Shown here one piece after another: positions 8,751 to 16,450 of a stretch of 64,000 bases of DNA. How positions within the stretch are numbered: position 1 is the first letter of the stretch; every line of letters begins with the position of its first letter. The notes under the pieces were generated by a model. The model was not told the DNA's origin. It saw only the letters and a program-made list of their open reading frames with translations, and made no database searches. Source of the DNA: Sulfitobacter sp. SK012. GTDB lineage: Bacteria; Pseudomonadota; Alphaproteobacteria; Rhodobacterales; Rhodobacteraceae. The translations under genes and the position numbers were made by a program. Location of the stretch: the NCBI RefSeq assembly GCF_003352085.1, contig NZ_CP025804.1, positions 1,240,001 through 1,304,000 on the forward strand, written 5' to 3'.

Positions 8751-9641
8751 CTAGGCCACTTCGCGGCCCAAAGCCGCCTGATAAAGTTTGAACCAAGTCT
8801 GGCGGTCCATCTTGACTTTGAATGCGTCGGAAAGCGCTGCAATTCGGTCAAGATTATTGGTGCCCATCACCGGCAGGATTTTTGCAGGATGTGCCAGCAC
8901 CCAAGCAACCGCAACGGCTGCGCGGTCGACGCCATTTTCGCGCGCGACATTGTCCAGTACGCGGCCGATTTCACTGTCGTCCGTCATCAATGCACCGCCG
9001 CCAAGCGGTGACCAGGCCATGATGGATTGGGCATTTTTCTGATGAAAGGCCACATCGCCATTGGTGAACCCGTCATTGGCGGCAAGTGATACTTCGAGCT
9101 GGTTTGTGATCAGGGGGTTCTTCATACCTGATTGCAACAATTCCCAATCCCAAGGCTTGAAGTTGGACACGCCAACATTGCCAACCTTGCCCGAAGCGAC
9201 AAGCGCATCAAGGGCAGCACCCGTTTCATGATGGTCCATGAACGGATCGGGGCGGTGGATCAACAGCAGGTCGATATGATCTGTTGCCATGTTATTCAGC
9301 GATGCTTCGACCGATAGTGCGATGTGTGCGGTAGAGGTGTCGTAGTGCTTAACCGGAACATCGGCGTATTTACCGCAAGGGGCGATAATATCGCATTTCG
9401 TTACGATCTGCATTTTCTGACGCAGGGCAGAGTTGCCGCGCAATGCCTCACCCAGAACGGATTCCGCGCTGTAATCGCCATAGATGTCAGCCTGATCAAA
9501 CGTGGTGATCCCTTGGTCCAGGCACGCGTTGATTTTGGCCAAGACATGGCCCGTCGAAGTGTCTTTGTCGTCAGCCAAACGCCACATTCCATAAACAATA
9601 CGGCTCATGGATAGGGTGTCGGATATGCGGATGGCTTCCAT
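8751..9641 (-). CDS. Aldo/keto reductase
   Basis: The 296-residue protein has the AKR (alpha/beta)8-barrel motifs: GITTFDQADIYGDYSAE with the catalytic Asp and Tyr (~residues 44-60), the catalytic Lys in IVTKCDI, and HIDLLLIHRPDP with the catalytic His region (~residues 121-132). GVSNFKPWDWELL is also typical. It resembles the YdhF-type subgroup. It likely reduces an aldehyde or ketone released by the neighbouring monooxygenase. The ATG shares a base with the upstream stop (TAATG). Confidence 0.9.
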   Translation of the reverse strand: MEAIRISDTLSMSRIVYGMWRLADDKDTSTGHVLAKINACLDQGITTFDQADIYGDYSAESVLGEALRGNSALRQKMQIVTKCDIIAPCGKYADVPVKHYDTSTAHIALSVEASLNNMATDHIDLLLIHRPDPFMDHHETGAALDALVASGKVGNVGVSNFKPWDWELLQSGMKNPLITNQLEVSLAANDGFTNGDVAFHQKNAQSIMAWSPLGGGALMTDDSEIGRVLDNVARENGVDRAAVAVAWVLAHPAKILPVMGTNNLDRIAALSDAFKVKMDRQTWFKLYQAALGREVA

Positions 9642-10795
9642 TAGCGGCGAACTCCTGCGGCAAGGGGGGATTGGGGGGCTTGGGCGGGGATGCGCCCATA
9701 TTCATGTGGCATAGAACAGGTTTTGAGGTGGGGCATTACAAGGCGGCCAAAATGTTCGGCCTCGTCGATATGCGGATAACCTGAAAAGATGAAGGCCCGG
9801 ATGCCCATCTTTTGGTATTCTTCGATTTTGGACAGAACTTGATCCGCTGAGCCGACCAAAGCCGCACCGCAGCCAGAACGCGCACGGCCCACGCCAGTCC
9901 AGAGGTTTGGCTCGATATAGCCATATTCATCTGCGATCTCGCGGTTGGCTGCCTGATGCGAAACGCCAAGCGATGTGGCGTCCAACGCGCGTTCGCGGAT
10001 CATCTTGCCGTATTCATCATCCAGCTTTGAGGTGATGTGCTCCGCGTATTCCTGCGCTTCTTTTTCGGTTTCGCGTACAATCATGTGGACCCGCAGCCCA
10101 TAATCGAGGGTCCGGTTGTGTTTTTCAGCGACCGCATTCACCGCACGCATCCGACCCGCAAGGTCCTCCTGCTTTTCCGGCCACATGAGGTACACGTCAC
10201 AATGCTGCCCGCACAGCTCAAGCGCCATCGGGGAGTAGCCACCAAAATACAGCAGAGGTCCGCCAGTTTGGTAGGGGATCACGGGATCGGTTGTGAGGCC
10301 TTTGAAATTATATATTTCGCCGTCGTAGTTAATTTCGGGCTGCGTCCAGGCTTGCTTCAGGATCTCAACCACTTCGCGTGAACGCTGGTAGCGAAAGGCG
10401 CTCTCTTCTTTCTGGCCGGGGAAATCGGAGCTGATGATGTTAACTGTCAGCCGTCCCTCAAGCATGTGATCAAGCGTCGCGATGGTGCGTGCCAGCATGA
10501 TAGGTTGCATCTCGCCACAGCGCACGGCGGCCAGCAAATTGATGTCAGTGGTGATCGGCGCACAGCCCGCCACGAAAGACAGCGTGTCCTGACCGACCTG
10601 ATAAGAAGACGGGCATAGAATGTTGCGAAAGCCTTGCGCTTCGGCGGTCTTTACGATGTCAGAGCAATGCGCCCAGCTTGAACGCAGATCGCCATCCGGG
10701 ACGCCTAGAAATTCATAATCGTCAGAGCAAAGAGCGGAGAACCAAGAAACCTCGGCGGCGTCCAGATTCGGCGATGTAATTGGTACGATTGTCAT
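9641..10795 (-). CDS. SsuD-like FMNH2-dependent monooxygenase (luciferase-like family)
   Basis: The 384-residue protein belongs to the bacterial luciferase-like monooxygenases and closely follows the alkanesulfonate monooxygenase SsuD pattern: DLYLTW-like DVYLMWPEKQEDL, YGLRVHMIVRET, LDDE, EPNLWTGVGRARSG and FSGYPHIDEAEHFG. In SsuD the enzyme uses FMNH2 from a separate reductase to cleave a C-S bond. Here a flavin reductase gene lies in the same operon, and the import system is a TRAP rather than the usual ssu ABC transporter. The substrate is probably an organosulfonate or a related small molecule; the exact one cannot be read off. Confidence 0.85.
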   Translation of the reverse strand: MTIVPITSPNLDAAEVSWFSALCSDDYEFLGVPDGDLRSSWAHCSDIVKTAEAQGFRNILCPSSYQVGQDTLSFVAGCAPITTDINLLAAVRCGEMQPIMLARTIATLDHMLEGRLTVNIISSDFPGQKEESAFRYQRSREVVEILKQAWTQPEINYDGEIYNFKGLTTDPVIPYQTGGPLLYFGGYSPMALELCGQHCDVYLMWPEKQEDLAGRMRAVNAVAEKHNRTLDYGLRVHMIVRETEKEAQEYAEHITSKLDDEYGKMIRERALDATSLGVSHQAANREIADEYGYIEPNLWTGVGRARSGCGAALVGSADQVLSKIEEYQKMGIRAFIFSGYPHIDEAEHFGRLVMPHLKTCSMPHEYGRIPAQAPQSPLAAGVRR

Positions 10796-10845
10796 CGCTT
10801 ATTCCTTTGATCGGTGTTTGATTTTCCACTTGCGTAGCATCCGGT

Positions 10846-10859
10846 TTGATGTAGATCAA
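10846..10859. promoter_or_regulatory. FNR/FnrL-type palindrome
   Basis: TTGATGTAGATCAA matches the TTGAT-N4-ATCAA consensus of FNR-class regulators at all ten fixed positions. Its centre lies 57 bases upstream of the SsuD-like start, consistent with an activator position near -41.5 and a short leader. It also touches the upstream-most ATG of the divergent GntR gene. Binding is inferred from sequence only. Confidence 0.5.
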
Positions 10860-11614
10860 TGGTGTATCAATTCTTCTCGCCTATGAAATTTTGGACCCCA
10901 ATTGTGAAACCCAGCGCCGGAAATCCCAACGTGTTGCCAGCGTATGTGCAGATCAGCGAATTACTGATCCGCGAGATTAGCGCTGGGCGTTTGATGGATG
11001 GTGAACGGTTGCCGCCTGAACGTGACATGGCGAAAACGCTCAACACGTCTGTGGGGACGTTGCGCAAAGCTCTGGCTATTCTTGTTGATAAACAGCTGCT
11101 TGAGCGGGTTCAGGGGTCTGGAAACTATGTTCGCCACGGAGGTGTTGGCGATAGCATCTATGCGATGTTTCGGTTGGAACTTCTTGCAGGCGGGGGGTTG
11201 CCGCGCGCCCGCGTGCTGAGCATTCAAGCGATGGCAAAACCAGATGATCTGCCGAAATTTGGCACCTCCGCCCACACCACCCGAATTCGACGGCTGCGGT
11301 TTCTGAATGAAACCATCATTGGTGTCGAAGAGATCTGGCTTGATGCAGATGCAGGCGACGTGCCCGAGGGTGCCATTTCAGATTCGCTCTATCACTTTTA
11401 CCAGCAACGACTTGGGCTGTGGATCGCCCGCGCCGAAGACCGGGTTGGCATTGGGGCCGTTCCTGATTGGGCCCCCGTTGAATTCACCAAACCCGTCGGT
11501 ATGACAACAGGATATATTGAGCGTTTCAGTTGGACAGATGCACCTGAAGCGGTCGAGTTTTCCCGCACCTGGTTCGATACGGACCGCGCGCTTTATGTGC
11601 AGCGGCTTAAATAG
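10859..11614 (+). CDS. GntR-family transcriptional regulator (HutC/UTRA type)
   Basis: A winged-helix GntR domain is clear at ~residues 25-95 (YVQISELLIREISAGRL, GERLPPERDMAKTL, VSVGTLRKAL-like SVGTLRKALAIL, VQGSGNYV). It is followed by a ~150-residue UTRA-like effector domain (IRRLRFLNETIIGVEEIWLD, SLYHFYQQRLGL, TTGYIERFSWTD). It likely controls the divergent monooxygenase/TRAP operon and its own pair with the downstream oxidoreductase. The start is uncertain: ATGs at 10859 and 10883 both lack a good ribosome site, and the first overlaps the FNR-like palindrome. Confidence 0.88.
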   Translation: MVYQFFSPMKFWTPIVKPSAGNPNVLPAYVQISELLIREISAGRLMDGERLPPERDMAKTLNTSVGTLRKALAILVDKQLLERVQGSGNYVRHGGVGDSIYAMFRLELLAGGGLPRARVLSIQAMAKPDDLPKFGTSAHTTRIRRLRFLNETIIGVEEIWLDADAGDVPEGAISDSLYHFYQQRLGLWIARAEDRVGIGAVPDWAPVEFTKPVGMTTGYIERFSWTDAPEAVEFSRTWFDTDRALYVQRLK

Positions 11615-11623
11615 GAAATGAAT

Positions 11624-12724
11624 ATGACGAAGACCACGCAATACGGCATCATCGGATGCGGGATGATGGGCCAAGAGCATCTGCGCAACATCGCATTGCT
11701 GCCAAGTACAAATGTTGCGGCGATTTTTGAACCGGATGCTGACATGGCGGCCATTGCCGTAGGATTGGCCCCACAGGCGCGGCTTTGCGACAGTTTGGAC
11801 GAATTGCTTGCGGTTGAGGAACTTGATTGCCTCGTGATTGTCAGCCCAAATTACTGCCACATGGATCAACTTGAGATGATCGCCATGCGGCGCCCCTTGC
11901 CGGTGCTGGTGGAAAAGCCGCTTTTTACCAACCCTGCAGATGTCGGCCGCTTGAAGGCCTTTCAGGAGAGCTATCCAGCTCCTGTGTGGGTCGCGATGGA
12001 ATACCGCTTCATGCCTCCGGTCGCGGCGTTGCGCGAAGCGGTTGATGCGGCGACGGGTGGCATCAAAATGCTCAGCATCCGCGAGCACCGTTTTCCGTTT
12101 CTAAGCAAGGTCGGCGATTGGAACCGCTTTAATGCGAAGTCCGGCGGCACGTTTGTTGAAAAATGCTGCCATTTCTTTGACCTGATGCGGCTTTTGACGA
12201 AATCTGAACCGGTCCGGGTCATGGCAAGTGCGGCCCAAGACGTGAACCATCTGGCTGAAACGTATGAGGGCCAGCCGTCTGATATCCTCGATAACGGCTA
12301 TGTTATCGTTGATTTCGCCAATGGAATGCGCGCGATGCTGGAACTGTGCATGTTTGCAGAAGGTGCGCGCTATCAAGAAGAGATTACCGCCGTAGGCCCT
12401 GATGGGAAGATCGAAGCGCTGGTGCCCGGGCCAGGGCGGTTCTGGCCTGCACATCTGGGATCTGCGCCCATTCCGCTGGTAATCACCAGCCCGCGCGATC
12501 CACGAGGCCCGCAGACCCGTGAATTTCCCGTTGATCCGACTTTGCTGGAAGCGGGCGATCATAACGGCTCGACCTTTTATCAACACGAGGGCTTTCTGGC
12601 ACTTGTGCGCGGCGAGCGCAGCCGACCTGCGGTAAGTTTGGAAGATGGTTGGAAAGCTGTCGAAATGGGGCTCGCTGCACAGAAAAGCGCATTGACGGGG
12701 CAGGCGGTGTCTTTGCAAGTTTAG
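11624..12724 (+). CDS. Gfo/Idh/MocA family oxidoreductase
   Basis: An NAD(P)-binding Rossmann domain (YGIIGCGMMGQEHLRNI, residues 6-22), the conserved PVLVEKPLFTNP (~residues 92-103, with the catalytic-site EKP) and GGTFVEKCCHFFDLMRLL identify the family, which oxidises or reduces sugars, inositols and related compounds. I prefer the ATG at 11624 because AGGA lies 8 bases upstream; an ATG at 11618 is also in frame. The gene follows the GntR gene by a few bases, so the two form a small operon. No specific substrate can be assigned. Confidence 0.88.
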   Translation: MTKTTQYGIIGCGMMGQEHLRNIALLPSTNVAAIFEPDADMAAIAVGLAPQARLCDSLDELLAVEELDCLVIVSPNYCHMDQLEMIAMRRPLPVLVEKPLFTNPADVGRLKAFQESYPAPVWVAMEYRFMPPVAALREAVDAATGGIKMLSIREHRFPFLSKVGDWNRFNAKSGGTFVEKCCHFFDLMRLLTKSEPVRVMASAAQDVNHLAETYEGQPSDILDNGYVIVDFANGMRAMLELCMFAEGARYQEEITAVGPDGKIEALVPGPGRFWPAHLGSAPIPLVITSPRDPRGPQTREFPVDPTLLEAGDHNGSTFYQHEGFLALVRGERSRPAVSLEDGWKAVEMGLAAQKSALTGQAVSLQV

Positions 12725-12750
12725 CGAACTGTTAGCGTTTGTTTGTGGGG

Positions 12751-13248
12751 CTAAGCAGGGTAGCCGTATTGCTTTACCACGCTCCAAATTCGAGTGTTGA
12801 GATTTGACAGGCTTTGGATCGCGTCGTTCATATTGTCGAGCGCTTCTTGGTCAATATCACTGGATTGACCCATTTTCAGGCCATCGCGGCGGTCCGCAAT
12901 GCGCATCAGGATCGATCTTGGATTTCCGCCGTCAGTATCAAATGCGTAAATGCAGTGATTGTAGCGATTGCGCAGCGCGCTGAGACGCAGCATTTTTTGG
13001 GTGCAAGCAATGATGGCATCGCGCTCCGTGGTTGCGCGGTCGGGCATTTTTGCCAAACGCTCCACCAGGTCGATCCGCGCGCGTGCGGTGTTGAGCGTCA
13101 GAAAAATGATTGTCGCCGTTTCCTTATCAACTTTTGCCTGTCCGGCGATGAGGTGGATTAACAGGCTTTCGGTGTTGGTCCACGCATAGTTCAGGCGGCC
13201 CGCCAACAACAAGAAGGCGTCAAAGTCAAAAGGACTTTTGTCATTCAT
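12751..13248 (-). CDS. Small helical protein with HEPN-like RX4H motif
   Basis: A 165-residue, mostly alpha-helical protein of no assigned function. Near residue 110 it contains ALRNRYNHCIYAFD, which fits the RX4H (RNxxxH) motif of HEPN domains, many of which are metal-independent RNases or RNA-binding modules. The N-terminal helix (LNYAWTNTESLLIHLIAG) also resembles HEPN-like layouts. The start at 13248 overlaps the end of the LuxR-type gene (ATGAATGA), so the two are co-translated. HEPN membership is my inference from the motif and helical pattern; an unrelated helical family is possible. Confidence 0.7.
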   Translation of the reverse strand: MNDKSPFDFDAFLLLAGRLNYAWTNTESLLIHLIAGQAKVDKETATIIFLTLNTARARIDLVERLAKMPDRATTERDAIIACTQKMLRLSALRNRYNHCIYAFDTDGGNPRSILMRIADRRDGLKMGQSSDIDQEALDNMNDAIQSLSNLNTRIWSVVKQYGYPA

Positions 13249-13963
13249 GCTGGTTAGCTTTCCTGCCGTTTTCCATAAACCACACTGTTGCTTCGGTGCG
13301 GTTGCGCACACCAAGTTTGCCGATGATGTGGTGCATATGTAGCTTTACCGTATGTTCAGAGAGCGACAGTTCAGCTGCGATCGTTTTGTTCTGCAACCCG
13401 TGTGACACCAATTCAAGCACTTCGGTCTCGCGCGGTGTCAGGTCGACAGTCGGCGTCGATGCGCGGTGAGCGACGGCGTGATGTGAATTACCGGGCGCAT
13501 CCGTCTTAAGGATCGCAGTGGGCAAATAACCCTCTCCGCTTACAATCAATCGCATGATCGCAATCCAACTGTCGCTTTGTAGGCGCATGGGCAAGAGGCT
13601 GAGCTTGCGCAGTAGTGGTTCGCTTTGGATCAGTGGAAAAATGTCACTGGGAAGATTCCGGTCGCGGTAAGCAAGAGCAAGATGTGCGCGCGGTGCTTCG
13701 GCGGCAATTGCGGCAACCACCATCGGCATTTGGTCTCGCAGGCTTTCATCCAACACTACGGTCGTGACATCGTCCCCGCAGTTTTTGAGGTGAGCATCGA
13801 ATTGCGCAGAATCGTCGCACCTAAGGATGCTCACGCCCTGAAAGGCGGCCTCAAGCAGACTCATTAGATGATCTGAGAAACTAAGCGTATGCCCCAAAAA
13901 GATAAGTGTTGGTTTTGAAGCGTTCGAGTGATCGCCACCCGGCTCCGGAATTGAAAATGTCAT
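13241..13963 (-). CDS. LuxR-type regulator with degenerate receiver domain
   Basis: The C-terminal ~65 residues are a clear LuxR/FixJ HTH: LTPRETEVLELVSHGLQNKT followed by IAAELSLSEHTVKLHMHHI and LGVRNRTEATVWF. The N-terminal ~150 residues resemble a response-regulator receiver, but the acidic pair after strand 1 is missing (LIFLGHTLSF), while an Asp occurs in TTVVLDES at the usual phosphorylation strand. Classical phosphorelay control is therefore doubtful; CsgD of the curli system has the same type of layout. The start at 13963 (ATG) is preferred over a TTG at 14017. The gene diverges from the type I secretion locus, which it may control. Confidence 0.82.
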   Translation of the reverse strand: MTFSIPEPGGDHSNASKPTLIFLGHTLSFSDHLMSLLEAAFQGVSILRCDDSAQFDAHLKNCGDDVTTVVLDESLRDQMPMVVAAIAAEAPRAHLALAYRDRNLPSDIFPLIQSEPLLRKLSLLPMRLQSDSWIAIMRLIVSGEGYLPTAILKTDAPGNSHHAVAHRASTPTVDLTPRETEVLELVSHGLQNKTIAAELSLSEHTVKLHMHHIIGKLGVRNRTEATVWFMENGRKANQHE

Positions 13964-14017
13964 AGCGCTCAACGGCTCTATCCTGAAAAAACGATATGGC
14001 TCTGATGCCAGCAACAA

Positions 14018-14719
14018 ATTTAGGACAACGGAGCCCGGAAAAGACTAAACGAAATTAATAATCCATTGTTTATGCCACAAACGACGGGACCAAATCTACC
14101 TAGTCGAATAGTTTAGCCATTGGGCCGCGCAATTCCCTATATGTTGGGGCGCAAGCTTCGAATACCTCAATATATGTGGAAGTTGTACAATTTTGACCGA
14201 GCGGTCTAAATTCAAATTGATTAATTCTTGAGCAGGACCCACCAACAAAAGGATTAGGTTCCTGACATTTCTTCAGATGATTCTTTTACCTTGCCTTCTT
14301 AATCTTATACACTGATAGGTTATAATTTGTTTAAAAACAGTTATTTAAGATATGCCGCGAGGCGTAAACCTTTTGTCTGGCTTCTCCCAAACCCCTATTT
14401 AGGCGGAATATTGCTTAGCTGCCCTTATTTGCAGCGAAACCAATTTGAACCATGCGGACGGTTTGGGAAGCACCTGCCACTCACGACTGCCAAGGCCAAT
14501 TTTACTGACCTGTGTCGTGAATATCTTCCATTCAGACCTTTCGCCCAAACATGGGGGATTTGTACGACGCAGACACACCATTTGCGTATTCCGCTTAGAT
14601 GATCTGAGCGATTTTTACGCAATCACACGTTCACAAAAATCTTTTAATCGACCAATCCGAATGATCGCTTTTGATATGAGCAGCGGTCCGGGACGGTCAC
14701 TTCTTTTTGGAGAAATACC
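14018..14719. promoter_or_regulatory. 0.7 kb AT-rich regulatory gap upstream of the secretion locus
   Basis: No convincing gene is visible; the small open frames here lack ribosome sites and family similarity. The stretch is clearly more AT-rich than its flanks. A TATAAT at 14321-14326 could be a -10 box, but its best -35 (TTAATC) is poor, and it would leave a ~390-base leader. GGAG at 14709-14712 is the ribosome site of the Gln/Asn-rich gene. Such a long divergent region between a LuxR-type regulator and a low-complexity secreted protein suggests complex control, as at csgD-csgB. Confidence 0.45.
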
Positions 14720-16306
14720 ATGCAGAGACAGCCTCTTTTTTGGCCATTCGGCAATCAAAATCAATCTCAGGATCAAGAGCAGGGCCAAGCCCAAGCTGAA
14801 ATCCAAGGTCAACTTCAGGGTCAAGGACAAGGGCAAGACCAGTCCCAGTCTTCGACAAACACAACTGACAACGACAATGGCAACCTAAACGGGTCTTTGA
14901 ACCTGAATGGGAATGGCAATGGCAACTTGAACGGCAACGGGAATGAAAATTCCAATAGCAACGGTGCGGAGAACGGTGCCGCAAACGGTGCGATCAACGG
15001 CGCTGCCAATCTTGGTCTGAACGCGAACCACGCTGACAATAGCGCGAACAACTCGGCCAACAACACCAACAACACAAATGTAAACACAAACGTGAATACA
15101 AATGTGAACTTGGACCTGACGGCTGAAGCAGACGACTTTGCTGACATTAACCTTGATCATGCTGACGGCAACAATGTCATGATGGCAGGTGGCGACATGA
15201 CCTACGATCCTGGCAACGATGTTGGCATTGGCGACATTCTTGACTCCGCGCTGAACGGTGCTGGCAACGATGTGGGCTCTGTGAACCTGCAGACCAACGA
15301 TCTGGTCGATAACGACTCCCTGTCAGGAGTGTCAAACAGCGGTAGCTTGCATCAGGCCAACATTAGCCTTGGCGGACTTGCCATGTCTGATGATGGTATC
15401 GATGCCGAAGCAGACGGTGCTTCAGGTGGTGGCGGAGCAACCTCCACAGGTGGCGGTGCTCTAGGTGGTATCGGTGTTGGTGGTGCGTCGCTGGGCCTTG
15501 GCGGCGCAGGCGGATCTGGCGGAAGCAACGATGCTGACGCAGGTGACGGTGGCGACGGTGGCGACACTGGTGCAATCGGTGTTGGTCTTGGTGTCGGGCT
15601 CTCGGGCGTAGACAGCGATTCCTCAGGCGGTAACGGCGGAGGCGGTGCTTCGGTTGGTGCTGGCGTCGGTGGCGGCGTATCAGATTCTGGAGCGGGTTCG
15701 CTCGTCGGAAGCGATGCGGATGCCGGTGCAATCGGTGTTGGTCTTGGCCTTCTGGGTCTAGGTGGTGCTGATGCAGACGGTGGCGATATCGGAAATGTAG
15801 CCGCAGATGCTCTGTCGCTGGCTCTTGGGCTTGGCAATGGTGAAGCTGGCAATGGTACCGGTGGTGCCGGTGGCGGATCTGGATCCAATGGTGCTTCAAA
15901 CGCCAACGGGACAACCGGTGGCGGCCTCCAGGGAAATACCAATGGTAGCACGTCTGGCACGGGCGGCGGCACATCCGGTGACGGTGGTGCAGGTGGCCAA
16001 GGTGTCGGCGGTGTTGCTGGTGCGGTTCCAACGAACGCCTACGGCGGTGTCGGTGGTGCAGCTGGAAACGCCATCAATGGTGACGGTGGAGCCGGTGGTT
16101 CAGCTGGTGTTTGGGGATCCAACAACGGGGACGATGGTATCGTAACCGGGTCTTCCGCAGCAGATGCCGCCTCGGCAATCGACACCACGGCGTTCAACCA
16201 GAACATCGTGATGGGTGCCAACATCCTTGGCAACCAGGTTGATATGACCGTTGTCGGCGGGTCGATGACTTCCACATTCGTGGGCGACGACACCAACGAC
16301 GTATAA
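14720..16306 (+). CDS. Low-complexity Gln/Asn/Gly-rich protein, predicted type I secretion substrate
   Basis: A 528-residue protein of extreme composition. Residues 13-43 carry Gln at every second position (only residue 27 differs, Glu). From ~47 to 81 Asn takes over at every second position, then every fourth position (NGAANGAINGAAN, ~85-97), ending in TNVNTNVNTNVNLDL. A short acidic section follows, then a Gly/Ala/Ser/Asp-rich body (~230-480) and a more ordered C terminus (FNQNIVMGANILGNQV). There is no Sec signal and there are no canonical RTX nonapeptides. The secretion ATPase and adaptor lie just downstream, so export by that system is inferred. The alternating pattern would put all Gln or Asn on one face of a beta strand. 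A terminator-like hairpin follows. Confidence 0.8.
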   Translation: MQRQPLFWPFGNQNQSQDQEQGQAQAEIQGQLQGQGQGQDQSQSSTNTTDNDNGNLNGSLNLNGNGNGNLNGNGNENSNSNGAENGAANGAINGAANLGLNANHADNSANNSANNTNNTNVNTNVNTNVNLDLTAEADDFADINLDHADGNNVMMAGGDMTYDPGNDVGIGDILDSALNGAGNDVGSVNLQTNDLVDNDSLSGVSNSGSLHQANISLGGLAMSDDGIDAEADGASGGGGATSTGGGALGGIGVGGASLGLGGAGGSGGSNDADAGDGGDGGDTGAIGVGLGVGLSGVDSDSSGGNGGGGASVGAGVGGGVSDSGAGSLVGSDADAGAIGVGLGLLGLGGADADGGDIGNVAADALSLALGLGNGEAGNGTGGAGGGSGSNGASNANGTTGGGLQGNTNGSTSGTGGGTSGDGGAGGQGVGGVAGAVPTNAYGGVGGAAGNAINGDGGAGGSAGVWGSNNGDDGIVTGSSAADAASAIDTTAFNQNIVMGANILGNQVDMTVVGGSMTSTFVGDDTNDV

Positions 16307-16323
16307 GCGACGTCATAATCAAA

Positions 16324-16350
16324 GAAAGGGCCGGTATTTCCGGCCCTTTC
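16324..16350 (+). terminator. Intrinsic-terminator-like hairpin
   Basis: An 11-bp perfect stem, GAAAGGGCCGG / CCGGCCCTTTC, with a TATTT loop lies 17 bases after the stop of the Gln/Asn/Gly-rich gene. The 3' arm ends in CCCTTTC with no long T run. It may terminate most transcripts, or stabilise the 3' end so that the low-complexity protein is made in excess over the secretion machinery downstream. Confidence 0.7.
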
Positions 16351-16450
16351 GCACCAAGACTGCTAATTTGAAATACATTTTTTTCTATCACCAACATTTT
16401 TTAGACGACCTAATTATCACACGACGAACACTCGAACGGGGGTGATCGAC

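Noticed and set aside
14327..14888. Small + strand frames before the Gln/Asn-rich gene
   Set aside because: They have no ribosome sites, atypical composition, and one overlaps the clear gene start at 14720.
15412..15860. RTX-type calcium-binding repeats in the Gly-rich protein
   Set aside because: GGxGxDxxx nonapeptides are not present in series; Gly/Asp content is high but the phase is wrong.
15352..15972. Long Pro-rich open frame on the - strand opposite the Gly-rich gene
   Set aside because: It is the complement of GGN-rich codons, which gives Pro/Ala/Ser repeats; it has no ribosome site and no domain.
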